Shown here piece after piece: positions 32,536 through 41,663 of a stretch of DNA of 64,000 bases; position 1 is the first letter of the stretch; each line of letters begins with the position of its first letter. The translations under genes and the position numbers were made by a program. The notes beneath the pieces are model-generated. The model worked only from the letters and a program-made list of their open reading frames with translations, did no database searches and was not told where the DNA came from. The stretch comes from Geobacteraceae bacterium (GTDB taxonomy: Bacteria > Desulfobacterota > Desulfuromonadia > Geobacterales > Geobacteraceae), in assembly GCA_024281055.1 (NCBI GenBank), contig JAMXLF010000099.1, positions 1 to 64,000 of the forward strand, written 5' to 3'.

Positions 32536-34005
32536 TCAACTCGTTTCAGGTGATGCACTTGCGGCAAGTTCTGCAACCGGAATCTTCCCATCCCAGTTCA
32601 GGAAGACGGTCTCGACAATATCTTTCCGGTGTTTCTCCGGAGCTGCAATGAAAATGTAATCAGGTCTTAGTTCACGTATTCTTTCATAGCTGTAAATGGT
32701 CCTACCCTCGATGGATTTACCCTGCTGGACGGGATTCCGATCCAAGAATCCCACCCAAGCAGCATCCTTCAACTCCGGTATCGCCAACAATGCTTGTGTT
32801 AAAGGACAAGCCGGGACCAGGAGCACACGTTTTTCCACCAGCGACAACCGCTCTTCCGTCCCATCGTGTATTATTCTTAACGGATCCGTGAAAAAAACAA
32901 GCGGTTCGGAACTAATCGACGGCTCACTTTTTCTGAAATCACGATAGACCAGATCAGAATCATCCAGCATGGTTGCGGCAGACCGTTGGCCAATAGCTGC
33001 CAGAACGCGATTCATTATCTCCTTGCCATGCTGTGAAACAGAGGCGACAGCTTCTTTGAAATAGTGAAAGGGCTCGATGCCGTGCTTTTTCAACAGGAGA
33101 TAGAGCTGTGCATACGCATCGATTTGGGGGGAAAAGTCGTAGTCGTTCTGACGCAGGTACAGCGGTGTGAAGTCGAAGGTAAGCCAGACCTTCTGGGGAC
33201 GCAGCGCCAACATGGCATAGGCGAACCCGGCGATGTCGTCTTCGCCGCAGTTCGACTCACAGAAAATGTACTTCACCGAGAGCATTCCCTTGCCCTTGCT
33301 CCCGGCGACCGCGTAGCGGCTCAGATTTTCCAGCACCTGAAGATAATGGTCCCCCCCCCGCAGGTGCCGATAGGTCGAGGGTGTCCCGGCATCCACGGAA
33401 ACGGTTACCCAGTACAGGGAGCCATCGGCAAGGCCGTCGTAGATGGCTTTATGGAAACGTACCCCGTTGGTGTGCATCAGGACCCGGATCCGCCTCGAAC
33501 GAAAGAACTCCAGGTACTCCTCCAGGTTCTCAAGCAGGGTCGGTTCCCCGCCTGCGAAATCGACATGGGCGTTCCACTCGATATCTTCCGGTGAGAACAG
33601 TCGAAGTACCTTAAGAGCGTCATACTGCGGCAGGAACTGTGATTTGTTTCGGGCATAGCTGCAATACGAACATCGGAGATTGCAGATAGTATAGTGCTGC
33701 AGGTCCAGGTGTCCGAGACGGCTGAAGTCGATATCGCCGTACCGCTTCCTCTCAGCCCGGAGGCATTGCTTGCAGTCAATTTCGCTCAGATCGTCGTTGA
33801 GTATAGCTACACACCGCTTCCGCCTTTCAACGATCATCTCTTTAGTCACCCATCCGCCCAGAATTTCCTCTTTCGTACAAAAGAGCGGCGGAAGGAGCGC
33901 ACCCCTGGCACACGATCTCAATCCGTCAGCACCCAGGAACATGCCACTTTCCAGTTTCGGACACGACTTTACGATATCATCAGGTTTGAATGGTTCTCGG
34001 GGCAA
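32536..34005 (-). CDS. Radical-SAM protein with C-terminal Rossmann-like module
   Basis: A 489-residue protein. The radical-SAM motif CNLRCSYC lies near residue 108, with VDFAGGEPTLLENLEEYLEF near 150. The C-terminal 100 residues (KRVLLVPACPLTQALLAIPE, FLDRNPVQQGKSIEGRTI, YIFIAAPEKHR) follow the pattern of the small Rossmann-like module at the N-terminus of the FkbM and SDR proteins next to it. The start is a TTG at 34005, with GAGGA 8 nt upstream. It lies 13 nt after the SDR fusion gene. Substrate not known. Confidence 0.83.
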   Translation of the reverse strand: MPREPFKPDDIVKSCPKLESGMFLGADGLRSCARGALLPPLFCTKEEILGGWVTKEMIVERRKRCVAILNDDLSEIDCKQCLRAERKRYGDIDFSRLGHLDLQHYTICNLRCSYCSYARNKSQFLPQYDALKVLRLFSPEDIEWNAHVDFAGGEPTLLENLEEYLEFFRSRRIRVLMHTNGVRFHKAIYDGLADGSLYWVTVSVDAGTPSTYRHLRGGDHYLQVLENLSRYAVAGSKGKGMLSVKYIFCESNCGEDDIAGFAYAMLALRPQKVWLTFDFTPLYLRQNDYDFSPQIDAYAQLYLLLKKHGIEPFHYFKEAVASVSQHGKEIMNRVLAAIGQRSAATMLDDSDLVYRDFRKSEPSISSEPLVFFTDPLRIIHDGTEERLSLVEKRVLLVPACPLTQALLAIPELKDAAWVGFLDRNPVQQGKSIEGRTIYSYERIRELRPDYIFIAAPEKHRKDIVETVFLNWDGKIPVAELAASASPETS

Positions 34006-34018
34006 GTAAGAATCCTCG

Positions 34019-35128
34019 TTACAGCGAGTGGTAAAACCTGGCCTTGGCCATCGCTTCGTTGAGACTCAAGCCGGAATAGTCCTGGGCAAGAAACCACCGT
34101 CCGTTCACGTCGGCATCCAATACCGCACCGAGAAGGACTCCGGGTGCAACACTCTCAATACCGCACGGTGCATCCGGTCCGCCCATATCAGTTCGAACGA
34201 AACCTGGGCAGGTAAGGGAGATGGCTACACCGGTTCCTTTCAGGGAAGGAGCAAGATCATGAACAAACTTGTTCAGAGCGGCCTTGCTGCAAGCATAGGC
34301 CATTGCCAGCGGTTGTTTCTGGATTGTGCTTGAAATATTGACGATGCGCCCGAAACCACGCTGTTTCATGCCCGGGATCAAACGATATGCGATGCGGATC
34401 GGAGCAATAGTGTTAACGGCATAGTGACACGAAAAATCCATTGAAGAAATATTGAATGGGTCGGGCCCACAATCGAGAGAGAGCGCCGCATTATTAAAAA
34501 GAAAATCAACCGGAGGGAAGCCTTTCAGCAGCACTTCGAGCATCCTCTCCACCTCATGGTCATCACCAAGTTCGGCGGCAATGATTTTCACCTGAACACC
34601 GGCATCCGCACATGTAGCGGCAACCGCAGCAGCGTTCTCCTCGCGGCGGCAATGGAGTATCACGTTCGAACCCAACCCGGCCATCTCGAGAGCGATTTTA
34701 CGGCCGATTCCGCGAGAAGCTCCTGTGACGAGAGTCCATCTCCCCCTGGTCTGTATAGCCGGTTTATCCGAGGGAAGCGCGGAGCGTTCAATCGCAAGCG
34801 GCTTGACCGCTGAAACAATGTCGTAGGCTCGATCGAAACAGGCAACAAAGATCTTGTTGACCCCCATCTCCTTCAGTTGCAACCAAATTGGCTCGTACCT
34901 TCTGACGGTGATTACCACAGAAGTGTTCTTGGCAAGAGGAGCCAGTTCCTCGGGAGAGATGCATCCGATTCCATGAAAGGATGCTCCCCACTTCCCGGAA
35001 GCATTGTCGCACAAAAAGTCAGGCTCTCGACCAAGAATCGAGACAAGTTCGGAATAGCAGTCCGTTAAGGAGACACCGACGCCAAAGAAGCAGATATGGG
35101 GTGAGGATGCAAATTTTGCAGAAGTCAT
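34019..35128 (-). CDS. Short-chain dehydrogenase with N-terminal Rossmann-like module
   Basis: A 369-residue fusion. Residues 10-110 form the small module (HICFFGVGVSLTDCYSELVS, FLCDNASGKWGASFHGIG, VVITVRRYEP) shared with the FkbM proteins. Residues 130-369 form a classical SDR: NAD(P)-binding TGASRGIGRKIALEM, FNNAALS, catalytic Ser in VNISST and YACSK (Tyr-x3-Lys). It probably oxidises or reduces a sugar or polyketide-like group. The ATG at 35128 is chosen because it overlaps the stop of the GT2 gene (ATGA). Confidence 0.87.
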   Translation of the reverse strand: MTSAKFASSPHICFFGVGVSLTDCYSELVSILGREPDFLCDNASGKWGASFHGIGCISPEELAPLAKNTSVVITVRRYEPIWLQLKEMGVNKIFVACFDRAYDIVSAVKPLAIERSALPSDKPAIQTRGRWTLVTGASRGIGRKIALEMAGLGSNVILHCRREENAAAVAATCADAGVQVKIIAAELGDDHEVERMLEVLLKGFPPVDFLFNNAALSLDCGPDPFNISSMDFSCHYAVNTIAPIRIAYRLIPGMKQRGFGRIVNISSTIQKQPLAMAYACSKAALNKFVHDLAPSLKGTGVAISLTCPGFVRTDMGGPDAPCGIESVAPGVLLGAVLDADVNGRWFLAQDYSGLSLNEAMAKARFYHSL

Positions 35129-36639
35129 GACCACACCGCTTCCAGCGGAATACTGCCGGGGGGAGGATCGTACGAAACGGAGCGGGTAGCCAGATTGTCT
35201 TCCTTGGCAAGTGCATCCAGAATCCTTCTCCGATCATCCGCATCGCCACGCCAGTAATTCTCAAGGACACTATGCACCGGATTCTCAACCACCTGCGGCG
35301 ATAGTGCGAGAGAAAGGTAAAAGTACCTTTTGGCTGCAGTTTCATTCTTCGTGCAAAGAGATCTCACACTGTAGCGCAGACACAGACTCCCAAGCTTATC
35401 TATGGCCTGCGACAATCTTCCGGCTGCTTTTTCAAGATTATAAATGGAGGCAGTTTCTGACAATTGATGCTGCAATATGTAAGGAGCAATAACCTCTATT
35501 AAATTTTCGCTCGCCATGGAGGAATCATTGTTGGCGTGGAGTCTATGCAGCAAAAGCGGTTCTTTCAAGTAAATCATATCGTATTCGCAACATAAATTGA
35601 AGTCAAGAATCCGAGTGCCATACCATCGGGCAGAGAGAGAGCCTGGGCTGGATTTGCCATAGGTGCAATTTGTCCGGTACAACACCTGAGAAATGCAAGG
35701 GTTCACCGCAGCCAGCATGTAAACTGCCGCCTGTTCGGGACCGGGGATCAGGCAAGACGTGTTGTAGAACGGCGGTTCCTCGGTCACGTTACTGTATTCA
35801 TCAATAATAGCGCGATGAACCATGGCATAGCCTGCGGTCGGGTGAGCCTCAAGTGTCTCGACACATTTCGCCACGAAATCCGGCGCAAGCACATCATCGG
35901 AACACAACAACATAAAATACTTACCGCTGAAATTCATCAAGTTGTTGAGCACATTGGCATCAGCCCCGAAATTCTTTCGGTTACGCACGATAAACATCTT
36001 GCCTGGATTTCGGTCATAAAACTCCAAGGCAATTTCCCAGGAATTGTCAGTAGAACCATTATCGGAAAAACAGACTTCGATGTTTTCGTACGTTTGGGCA
36101 AAGACACTATCCAGACATTGCCGTAAGAAGCGCCCATAGTTAAAATTATGAATGGTTATGCTGACTAGAGGTTTGCCGTGGATTTGCCTGAGGTTGTTTT
36201 GCAAGACAGGTTTAACATTAAACGGTGGTTGAAGGACAATACTAGTTCTTCTTTTTTTCACCTTATCGAATCCTAGAAGAGGATCCGACTCCATCGCAAC
36301 GATGCATTTGCTAAAATATTCAGGAAGAAAGGCGTCTTCCTGTGTCAATGTGATATAGTATTTCCCCTTCATAAGATGAAGGTAATTATCAATTGCGCCA
36401 TTACTGATTTTGTTACGCAACACGGTAATCAAGTTGGGATAATCTTGCAGATATTTGAGTACTATCTCCCAGGCACCATCGGTAGAAACGTCATCAACAT
36501 ATAATATTTCGATGTTGCTAATAATATTTTGGTCTAATATTGTATCAAGACATTGTTTTAGATATTTACCATTATATTTAAAAATAAATATACTGACCAG
36601 GGGATTTTGCGGATCATTGACAACCGGATCATTTAACAT
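35125..36639 (-). CDS. Glycosyltransferase with two GT2-like domains in tandem
   Basis: A 504-residue protein with two GT-A domains in series. Domain 1 (residues 10-140) reads LVSIFIFKYNGKYLKQCLDT ... EILYVDDVSTDGAWEIV and is cut short after TLTQEDAFLPEYFSK. Domain 2 (about 160-380) repeats the pattern, VSITIHNFNYGRFLRQCLDS ... VCFSDNGSTDNSWEIALEFY, with LLCSDD as its DxD. The close match between domains, including TDxxWEI, points to an internal duplication with loss of the first domain's C-terminal half. AGGAGTTAGT precedes the ATG. It starts 1 nt after the epimerase gene. Confidence 0.85.
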   Translation of the reverse strand: MLNDPVVNDPQNPLVSIFIFKYNGKYLKQCLDTILDQNIISNIEILYVDDVSTDGAWEIVLKYLQDYPNLITVLRNKISNGAIDNYLHLMKGKYYITLTQEDAFLPEYFSKCIVAMESDPLLGFDKVKKRRTSIVLQPPFNVKPVLQNNLRQIHGKPLVSITIHNFNYGRFLRQCLDSVFAQTYENIEVCFSDNGSTDNSWEIALEFYDRNPGKMFIVRNRKNFGADANVLNNLMNFSGKYFMLLCSDDVLAPDFVAKCVETLEAHPTAGYAMVHRAIIDEYSNVTEEPPFYNTSCLIPGPEQAAVYMLAAVNPCISQVLYRTNCTYGKSSPGSLSARWYGTRILDFNLCCEYDMIYLKEPLLLHRLHANNDSSMASENLIEVIAPYILQHQLSETASIYNLEKAAGRLSQAIDKLGSLCLRYSVRSLCTKNETAAKRYFYLSLALSPQVVENPVHSVLENYWRGDADDRRRILDALAKEDNLATRSVSYDPPPGSIPLEAVWS

Positions 36640-36640
36640 A

Positions 36641-37606
36641 CTAACTCCTACGATGTCTTAAGTTGGTAGACACCATCTCACCGGCTTCAGAAACAATAGT
36701 GTCCAAGGATGAAAACGCAGGCGAGTAGCCTATCTCAGTCGCAGCATTGTTTGTTGAATAATAATAATTTTTATTTCCAGTCGCACTCACAAACGAAATG
36801 GAATCGTCAATCACATATTTCAATCCAAATTTGGAAGACAACGCCTTTAGTATTTCCCATTTTGTGACCGGGCCACCACTTACCACATCGAATGCAGTGT
36901 TTACCCCCCCCTTATACCAACACTTTATTATCATCTCAAATAAATCTTCAGGATGGACATAATCACGAACAAAGTCTTGATTATTTGTGATGAATTCTCG
37001 CTTTTGAAGAAACGAGCGAACAACCTCCGTCATAAAATATCCATCAGAAAGATCTATAAACCTGCTAAAAAAAGAGAACACTCTAAGATCAGCTATCTTT
37101 AACGCCTCAAGAGAACGATGTTTAGCCTCGGAGTAGAGACGCGTGATCAAGTAGTAGTCTTCTCTCTTCACATTATTAACAGGAATACAGTTACAGCTAT
37201 CTTTATTGGCAGGTCCAGAATGCTTACTTCCATAGATTGATCCGCTACTAAAGCATATATACAGAGCCGACGAACATCTCTTAAGGAGATAATTAATGAC
37301 AAGATTATCAAACTCTTCACTTACGGTGAAATACAGGTTGAAGTCTGATCCTATCTTATTAAGTGTCCCGACTCCGACGCAATTTATGACGATATCGTAG
37401 CTATGGTCCCCAAAGTCTGAATAACCATCGTAAATCTGGATCGCATCCTCGCCATCCTTCCAAGCTTCAGCAATGAAGGAGGCAACCTGATCGCGGGATC
37501 GGGTAAATAGATGAAGATCCAACATCCCACGGCGCAGAAAAGACAAGATCAAGTTTTTGGCAATATGCGAACCTGCTCCGAGGATAGCGACTTTAGGACT
37601 CATCAT
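36641..37606 (-). CDS. NAD-dependent epimerase/dehydratase-family protein
   Basis: A 321-residue protein of the extended SDR type. It begins SPKVAILGAGSHIAKNLILS (NAD-binding GxGxxI form), has FSSGSIYG near residue 118 with YYLITRLYSEAKH (Tyr and Lys not in the strict YxxxK spacing: YSEAK fits) and VRDYVHPEDLFEMIIKCW. It likely changes a nucleotide-linked or lipid-linked sugar. GTG at 37609, ATG at 37606 and ATG at 37603 are all possible starts. It follows the radical-SAM gene without a gap. AT-rich compared with its upstream neighbour. Confidence 0.83.
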   Translation of the reverse strand: MMSPKVAILGAGSHIAKNLILSFLRRGMLDLHLFTRSRDQVASFIAEAWKDGEDAIQIYDGYSDFGDHSYDIVINCVGVGTLNKIGSDFNLYFTVSEEFDNLVINYLLKRCSSALYICFSSGSIYGSKHSGPANKDSCNCIPVNNVKREDYYLITRLYSEAKHRSLEALKIADLRVFSFFSRFIDLSDGYFMTEVVRSFLQKREFITNNQDFVRDYVHPEDLFEMIIKCWYKGGVNTAFDVVSGGPVTKWEILKALSSKFGLKYVIDDSISFVSATGNKNYYYSTNNAATEIGYSPAFSSLDTIVSEAGEMVSTNLRHRRS

Positions 37607-37609
37607 CAC

Positions 37610-38626
37610 TCACTCGTAACAGCCTTTGAGGCGTTCGGCGGCATCGTTTAGCATGTCTTCCGGGAAAAGCCGGTGCTTGATAATGTTGCATATCTTGCAG
37701 GCAGCGGAGGCTCCATCTGCGCCGTCGAGCATCTTCCGCCGGAACCGGTTAAAGGAGTCGCCGTTCCAGATCGCCGTCACCGACTCATGGTTGCAATCGC
37801 CGACGATGCAGGGATAGTCGATAGAATAGCAGGGAACGACCTTGCCGTCCGGATTGATCTGGAGAGTGAAGAACGGCTGCGGGCAGATATGAAGGTCGGC
37901 GACCGGCAGACCGAACTGGGTTACTTCCTTTTCCTTCCCCTCCAACACCCGATCATAATCGACCCAAGGGTAGATCGGGCCGGCATATTCCATTCCGATA
38001 CTGTCGCAGATGTCGCCGAATATGGAGTAGAACTCCTCTTCCTGCTCAGGTCTCTCCAGTGCGTAATCGATCATCTTGATGTGAAGCTGGCAAGTCCCTT
38101 TGTTTTCGTAAAAATACCGGATGTTGTCGACGAACCGGTCGAAGTCAACATCTGCATGACAGACCTCTTTGTATTTCCGACTGGAGAGCCCCTGCATCGA
38201 GACGATAAGCCGCGAGAGCCCTGCCTTCAAAAGGGAATCGGTCATTTCCCTATTGAGGAGCGATGCATTGGTGAGAATCTCGACCCGCTCGGCAATTCCC
38301 CTGGTCACGGCATAGTCGACCATGTCCGCAATCTGTTTGTGCAGGAGCGGCTCACCCATCCCGACAAAACGAAGCACCTTCAACTTTGCCGGGAATTGTG
38401 TCATGTCGTCAACACATTTCCGGAACAGACCGAAGCCCATGATCACTTCGTCGGAAACGAAGCCACGATCGGCAGGATTGGTCGAGAAGACGCAGTAGTT
38501 GCATCGGAAATTGCAGGCATAGATGGGAAAGATTTGAACAACGAGAGGTGCCGCCAGTGGCAATACATCCGCGAGGATCGTCCGTTGCCCCCCCGGAGCC
38601 TGTCCTTTGACCAGTCGAGCTTTCAT
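37610..38626 (-). CDS. Radical-SAM/SPASM protein (paralogue A)
   Basis: A 338-residue radical-SAM protein with CNFRCNYC near residue 39, followed by FVGMGEPLLHKQIADMVDYA and a SPASM-like C-terminal region (QINPDGKVVPCYSIDYPCIV, GDCNHESVTAIWNG, ACKICN). It is a paralogue of the next gene: both have RxxGxGEPL, SMQGLSS/SVEGLSS and the DxxRFVDNIR-type stretch. The ATG at 38626 overlaps the stop of that gene (ATGA). Members of this type modify sugars or peptides; the substrate here is not known. Confidence 0.87.
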   Translation of the reverse strand: MKARLVKGQAPGGQRTILADVLPLAAPLVVQIFPIYACNFRCNYCVFSTNPADRGFVSDEVIMGFGLFRKCVDDMTQFPAKLKVLRFVGMGEPLLHKQIADMVDYAVTRGIAERVEILTNASLLNREMTDSLLKAGLSRLIVSMQGLSSRKYKEVCHADVDFDRFVDNIRYFYENKGTCQLHIKMIDYALERPEQEEEFYSIFGDICDSIGMEYAGPIYPWVDYDRVLEGKEKEVTQFGLPVADLHICPQPFFTLQINPDGKVVPCYSIDYPCIVGDCNHESVTAIWNGDSFNRFRRKMLDGADGASAACKICNIIKHRLFPEDMLNDAAERLKGCYE

Positions 38627-39669
38627 TGCTTCTCCATTATTCTCAGGCGCTTTATGCATTCATCGGCACAACTGTCGAGATTGTCGACTTCGCAGTAGTC
38701 GTTCATGCTGCAGTCCCTGCACGGCTCAAGACATTCCTTCCGCCCTGAAAGATGTTCGATCTGCAGCCGCCTCAGGAGGCTTCCGCGCCAGATATCGACG
38801 ATCGACTCCGATGTGAGATTGCCGATGACATTGACCCTGCTCCAGTCGACGCAGCATGGGACCACTTCACCGTCAGCCTGCACTTGGACCCCCTTGAATA
38901 TCTGGGCGCAGACCCTTCTCTTGATCACGGGATCGTCGCCCCAACGAAACTGGTCGGAGGAAAACGACGTCGTGAGCTGGGGCCACATCGGCACCAGCTT
39001 TTCGATGAAGATCTCATCGCACAAGCTTCTGAAGAGATCGAAGAAGCGATTTTCCTCAGCCGTTGTCCTGACCGCTTCGTGATGGATCTTAATATGGAGG
39101 GTGCAGGAGCCACGATGGTCGTAAAGGTTACCGATGTTGCGAACTAGTTGGTCGAAATCGATCCGTGTTTTGCAGATCCGTTCGTAATCCGTCGACGACA
39201 GTCCTTCGACCGATACAACCAGTCGTGTCAGGTAGTGCGGCAGTGCCTCGATCAACTCCGGCGTCAGCAGGACACCATTGGTAATCATCTCTATTTTTTC
39301 AGCGACTCCGCTCCGGAAGGCGTATTTCAGCATCTCAGGGAGATGCGGGTTCGCCAGTGGCTCACCGTTTCCACAGATCCTGAGAAGCTTGATCCGGTCA
39401 GGAAAGGAGCCGATGTCGTCGACCATCTTCCCGAATAGTTCCGGCAACATCATTGCTTTCTTAAGACCGTCGGCTGGGGTACCGTGAGGACAAAACGAGC
39501 ATTTCAGGTTGCAGTAGCCGGACGGTTCGACATAGACGACCAGAGGGGTTGCCAGCGGAACGCTTTCATGCAGCAGCAACCTGTTCTGCCCGACCTGCGA
39601 CGTCAGCTTGATTTCAGCAGCCTCTTCCACCCAGATCCTCGTTGAACGGTTTGACGGTCTTGTCCTCAT
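38623..39669 (-). CDS. Radical-SAM/SPASM protein (paralogue B)
   Basis: A 348-residue radical-SAM protein: CNLKCSFC near residue 55, RICGNGEPLANPHLPEMLKY, SVEGLSSTDYERICKTRIDF, and a full SPASM end with VQADGEVVPCCVDW, NVIGNLTSESIVDIWRG and CLEPCRDCSMNDYC. The longest frame overlaps the upstream gene by 56 nt; a GTG at 39630 after GAGG (VEEAAEIKLTSQ) may be the true start. Paired with the paralogue downstream through an ATGA overlap, so both are likely made in equal amounts. Confidence 0.87.
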   Translation of the reverse strand: MRTRPSNRSTRIWVEEAAEIKLTSQVGQNRLLLHESVPLATPLVVYVEPSGYCNLKCSFCPHGTPADGLKKAMMLPELFGKMVDDIGSFPDRIKLLRICGNGEPLANPHLPEMLKYAFRSGVAEKIEMITNGVLLTPELIEALPHYLTRLVVSVEGLSSTDYERICKTRIDFDQLVRNIGNLYDHRGSCTLHIKIHHEAVRTTAEENRFFDLFRSLCDEIFIEKLVPMWPQLTTSFSSDQFRWGDDPVIKRRVCAQIFKGVQVQADGEVVPCCVDWSRVNVIGNLTSESIVDIWRGSLLRRLQIEHLSGRKECLEPCRDCSMNDYCEVDNLDSCADECIKRLRIMEKQ

Positions 39670-40711
39670 CGGTAAAAACTTCGGAGCATGGCACCGGCAG
39701 CTGCTTCCCGTAGATCCTCCCGGCCACGTATTTCTCGATGAACTCTCGATCCTCGGCGATAAAGCAGGTATCCACCCGCTCGCCGAAGTACTTGATTGCC
39801 ATCCCTCTGTCGATAATATCCTTCAGCGGCTCCTCGAAGATGTTGCCGATGGTGGTGTGGGTATAGGGGCACGGCAAGACATCGCCGTACTGGGTAACCG
39901 AGATCATCCCCTTGACGGCGATGCACCCCACATCCAGTCCGTACGCCGGAGTAAGGTGGGTGTAGACCTGGAACTGCTTTTCCAGCTCCCGCATATAGTC
40001 CATGTCCTCCTTGGTCACGAGGACGTCGAAATTCCCTTCCCAGGCTCCCACCGGTTTTGCATACGTGACGAAGACGCCGACCCCCTTCCCGTTGAAATAC
40101 CTGACAAAGTCGAGAAACTCCTCCGAATGGAGCCGCTGTTTGGTCACAACCGTCTGGATAAAGATGGCGAGTCCTGCATTCAGGGCGATATCGACCGCCT
40201 TCATAGCCCTTTCGTGGGATCCTTTCGCCTTCCTGAAATGATCATGCTCCTCGGGGTCGAGACTGTCGATGCTCAACTGGATGCGGTCTATGCCGATTTT
40301 CTTGAGATGAGCCGCCTTTTCTTCGTCCAGAAACCACCCGTTGGTATCGACGTTGATATAGAATTTCTGCGGGTCGATCGCTTCGACCACGGCGTCGAAA
40401 TCCTTGAAGATAAGAGGCTCGCCGCCCGTAATGACGAAACGGGCCAGCCCGAGTTCGTCCGCCTGCCTGGCAAGACTCCGCACGTCCTCCAGCGTGAATT
40501 GCCTCCCCTCCGTTTTCCCCTGAAAACGTTTGACGGAACAATGATCGCAGAGGAAGTTACAGGCATAGTTGTACTGGAACTGGATGATCGCGATACTTTC
40601 TCCCCGCCTCATCTTCTCATCGAACTTCATGATCTTCTCATACACGTACGGCTTCGTTTCTTTGAGAAGATTCCTCTTGATTACCTCTTCCTTCGAATTG
40701 ACAGTTTGCAT
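39614..40711 (-). CDS. Radical-SAM/SPASM protein (third type)
   Basis: A 365-residue radical-SAM protein with CNFLCDHC near residue 51, VITGGEPLIFKDFDAVVEAI and NVDTNGWFLDEEKAAHLKKI, then a SPASM-like region (VGCIAVKGMISVTQYGDVLP, CPYTHTTIGNIFEEPL). It belongs to a different branch from the two paralogues downstream. It overlaps the FkbM gene before it by 31 nt and the next gene by 17-56 nt, so the group 37610-41652 is tightly coupled. Substrate not known. Confidence 0.87.
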   Translation of the reverse strand: MQTVNSKEEVIKRNLLKETKPYVYEKIMKFDEKMRRGESIAIIQFQYNYACNFLCDHCSVKRFQGKTEGRQFTLEDVRSLARQADELGLARFVITGGEPLIFKDFDAVVEAIDPQKFYINVDTNGWFLDEEKAAHLKKIGIDRIQLSIDSLDPEEHDHFRKAKGSHERAMKAVDIALNAGLAIFIQTVVTKQRLHSEEFLDFVRYFNGKGVGVFVTYAKPVGAWEGNFDVLVTKEDMDYMRELEKQFQVYTHLTPAYGLDVGCIAVKGMISVTQYGDVLPCPYTHTTIGNIFEEPLKDIIDRGMAIKYFGERVDTCFIAEDREFIEKYVAGRIYGKQLPVPCSEVFTDEDKTVKPFNEDLGGRGC

Positions 40712-41652
40712 AAAATTCCCTTGCCTTTATCTGGATAAACGAATCTATCTGCCGGTTCTTCCGGCCGTGTGCTGTGCGATGCACCTTTGCAGGCAAGTCG
40801 TTCGGCAACCGCCATGAAATTGGTGACGCTGAATTTTTCATGAATATCGTTGTACGACTCAATGGGATAGATGTAGCCCGTAGGAGTGATCCTGAAGATA
40901 TTCATGCCGGCTTCCCTGAAGAAATACCAGAAGTCCTGAAAGAACGTTCTTGTATCGATATCACAGCCGCCGAATTCGAAGGTCGCCAGATCAACCGCCC
41001 CGGCGTCGAACATTTCCCGTGCGCCGGAAAGAACGTCCAGTTCATGCCCCTCGACATCCATCTTCAGAACGTGGATGTGATCTATCCCCTTTGTGGAGCA
41101 ATAGTCATCAAGCCTGACGACCCGGACCGTCTCAGACTCGTCGAACTTTATGCCGAGGTGCCGCATGTCCCGGCGGGTTAAAGAGGCACAGCCGGAACCT
41201 GCGGCGTCATAATAGAGCAGCCCTTTGCCGTTATCCCTCCCCAGTGCGAAATTATTGAGACTGACTCTCCCGTCGTGGGAATACGATGCTTCAAGGGAGT
41301 TGAAAGCCCGGGCAGAAGGTTCGAAACAGTGAACTGTCAGCTCATCAGCCTCCATACTTTCAAGCGTAAGCTGTAGGAACTGGCCTACGTTCGAACCGAC
41401 GTCGAAAATAACGTACGGTCCCCGCGCCCTTTTTTTCAGTTCTCGGAAAATCGCCTTTTCGCCGCTAGTGTTAACTTCACTCGCGCCGATGCTACCGGCC
41501 CCAACCCCTTGGAGGACATGGGATATCTGTGCTATCTCCTCCAGCATGTCCTGGCCAAACCTGTTGGCAGTAACAGTCATCAGGATATTCTTTATGAACT
41601 GCCTGAGAGGCGTCATTTTATGCTTGTTCAGAAACTGAAGTCCATCCAGCAT
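40681..41652 (-). CDS. FkbM-family methyltransferase (single domain)
   Basis: A 323-residue SAM-dependent methyltransferase without the extra N-terminal module. The SAM site is VIFDVGSNVGQFLQLTLESM near residue 80 and the FkbM motif is LKMDVEGHELDVLSGAREMF. The C-terminal GMNIFRITPTGYIYPIESYN is common in FkbM proteins of glycan loci. It starts 12 nt after the NUDIX gene and overlaps the next radical-SAM gene. Likely O-methylates a sugar. Confidence 0.88.
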   Translation of the reverse strand: MLDGLQFLNKHKMTPLRQFIKNILMTVTANRFGQDMLEEIAQISHVLQGVGAGSIGASEVNTSGEKAIFRELKKRARGPYVIFDVGSNVGQFLQLTLESMEADELTVHCFEPSARAFNSLEASYSHDGRVSLNNFALGRDNGKGLLYYDAAGSGCASLTRRDMRHLGIKFDESETVRVVRLDDYCSTKGIDHIHVLKMDVEGHELDVLSGAREMFDAGAVDLATFEFGGCDIDTRTFFQDFWYFFREAGMNIFRITPTGYIYPIESYNDIHEKFSVTNFMAVAERLACKGASHSTRPEEPADRFVYPDKGKGILCKLSIRRKR

Positions 41653-41663
41653 CGCTCTATTTC

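Noticed and set aside
39608-40738. Open frame of 376 codons opposite a radical-SAM gene
   Set aside because: Fully antisense to 39614-40711, which has the CxxxCxxC and GGEP motifs. Shadow of codon bias.
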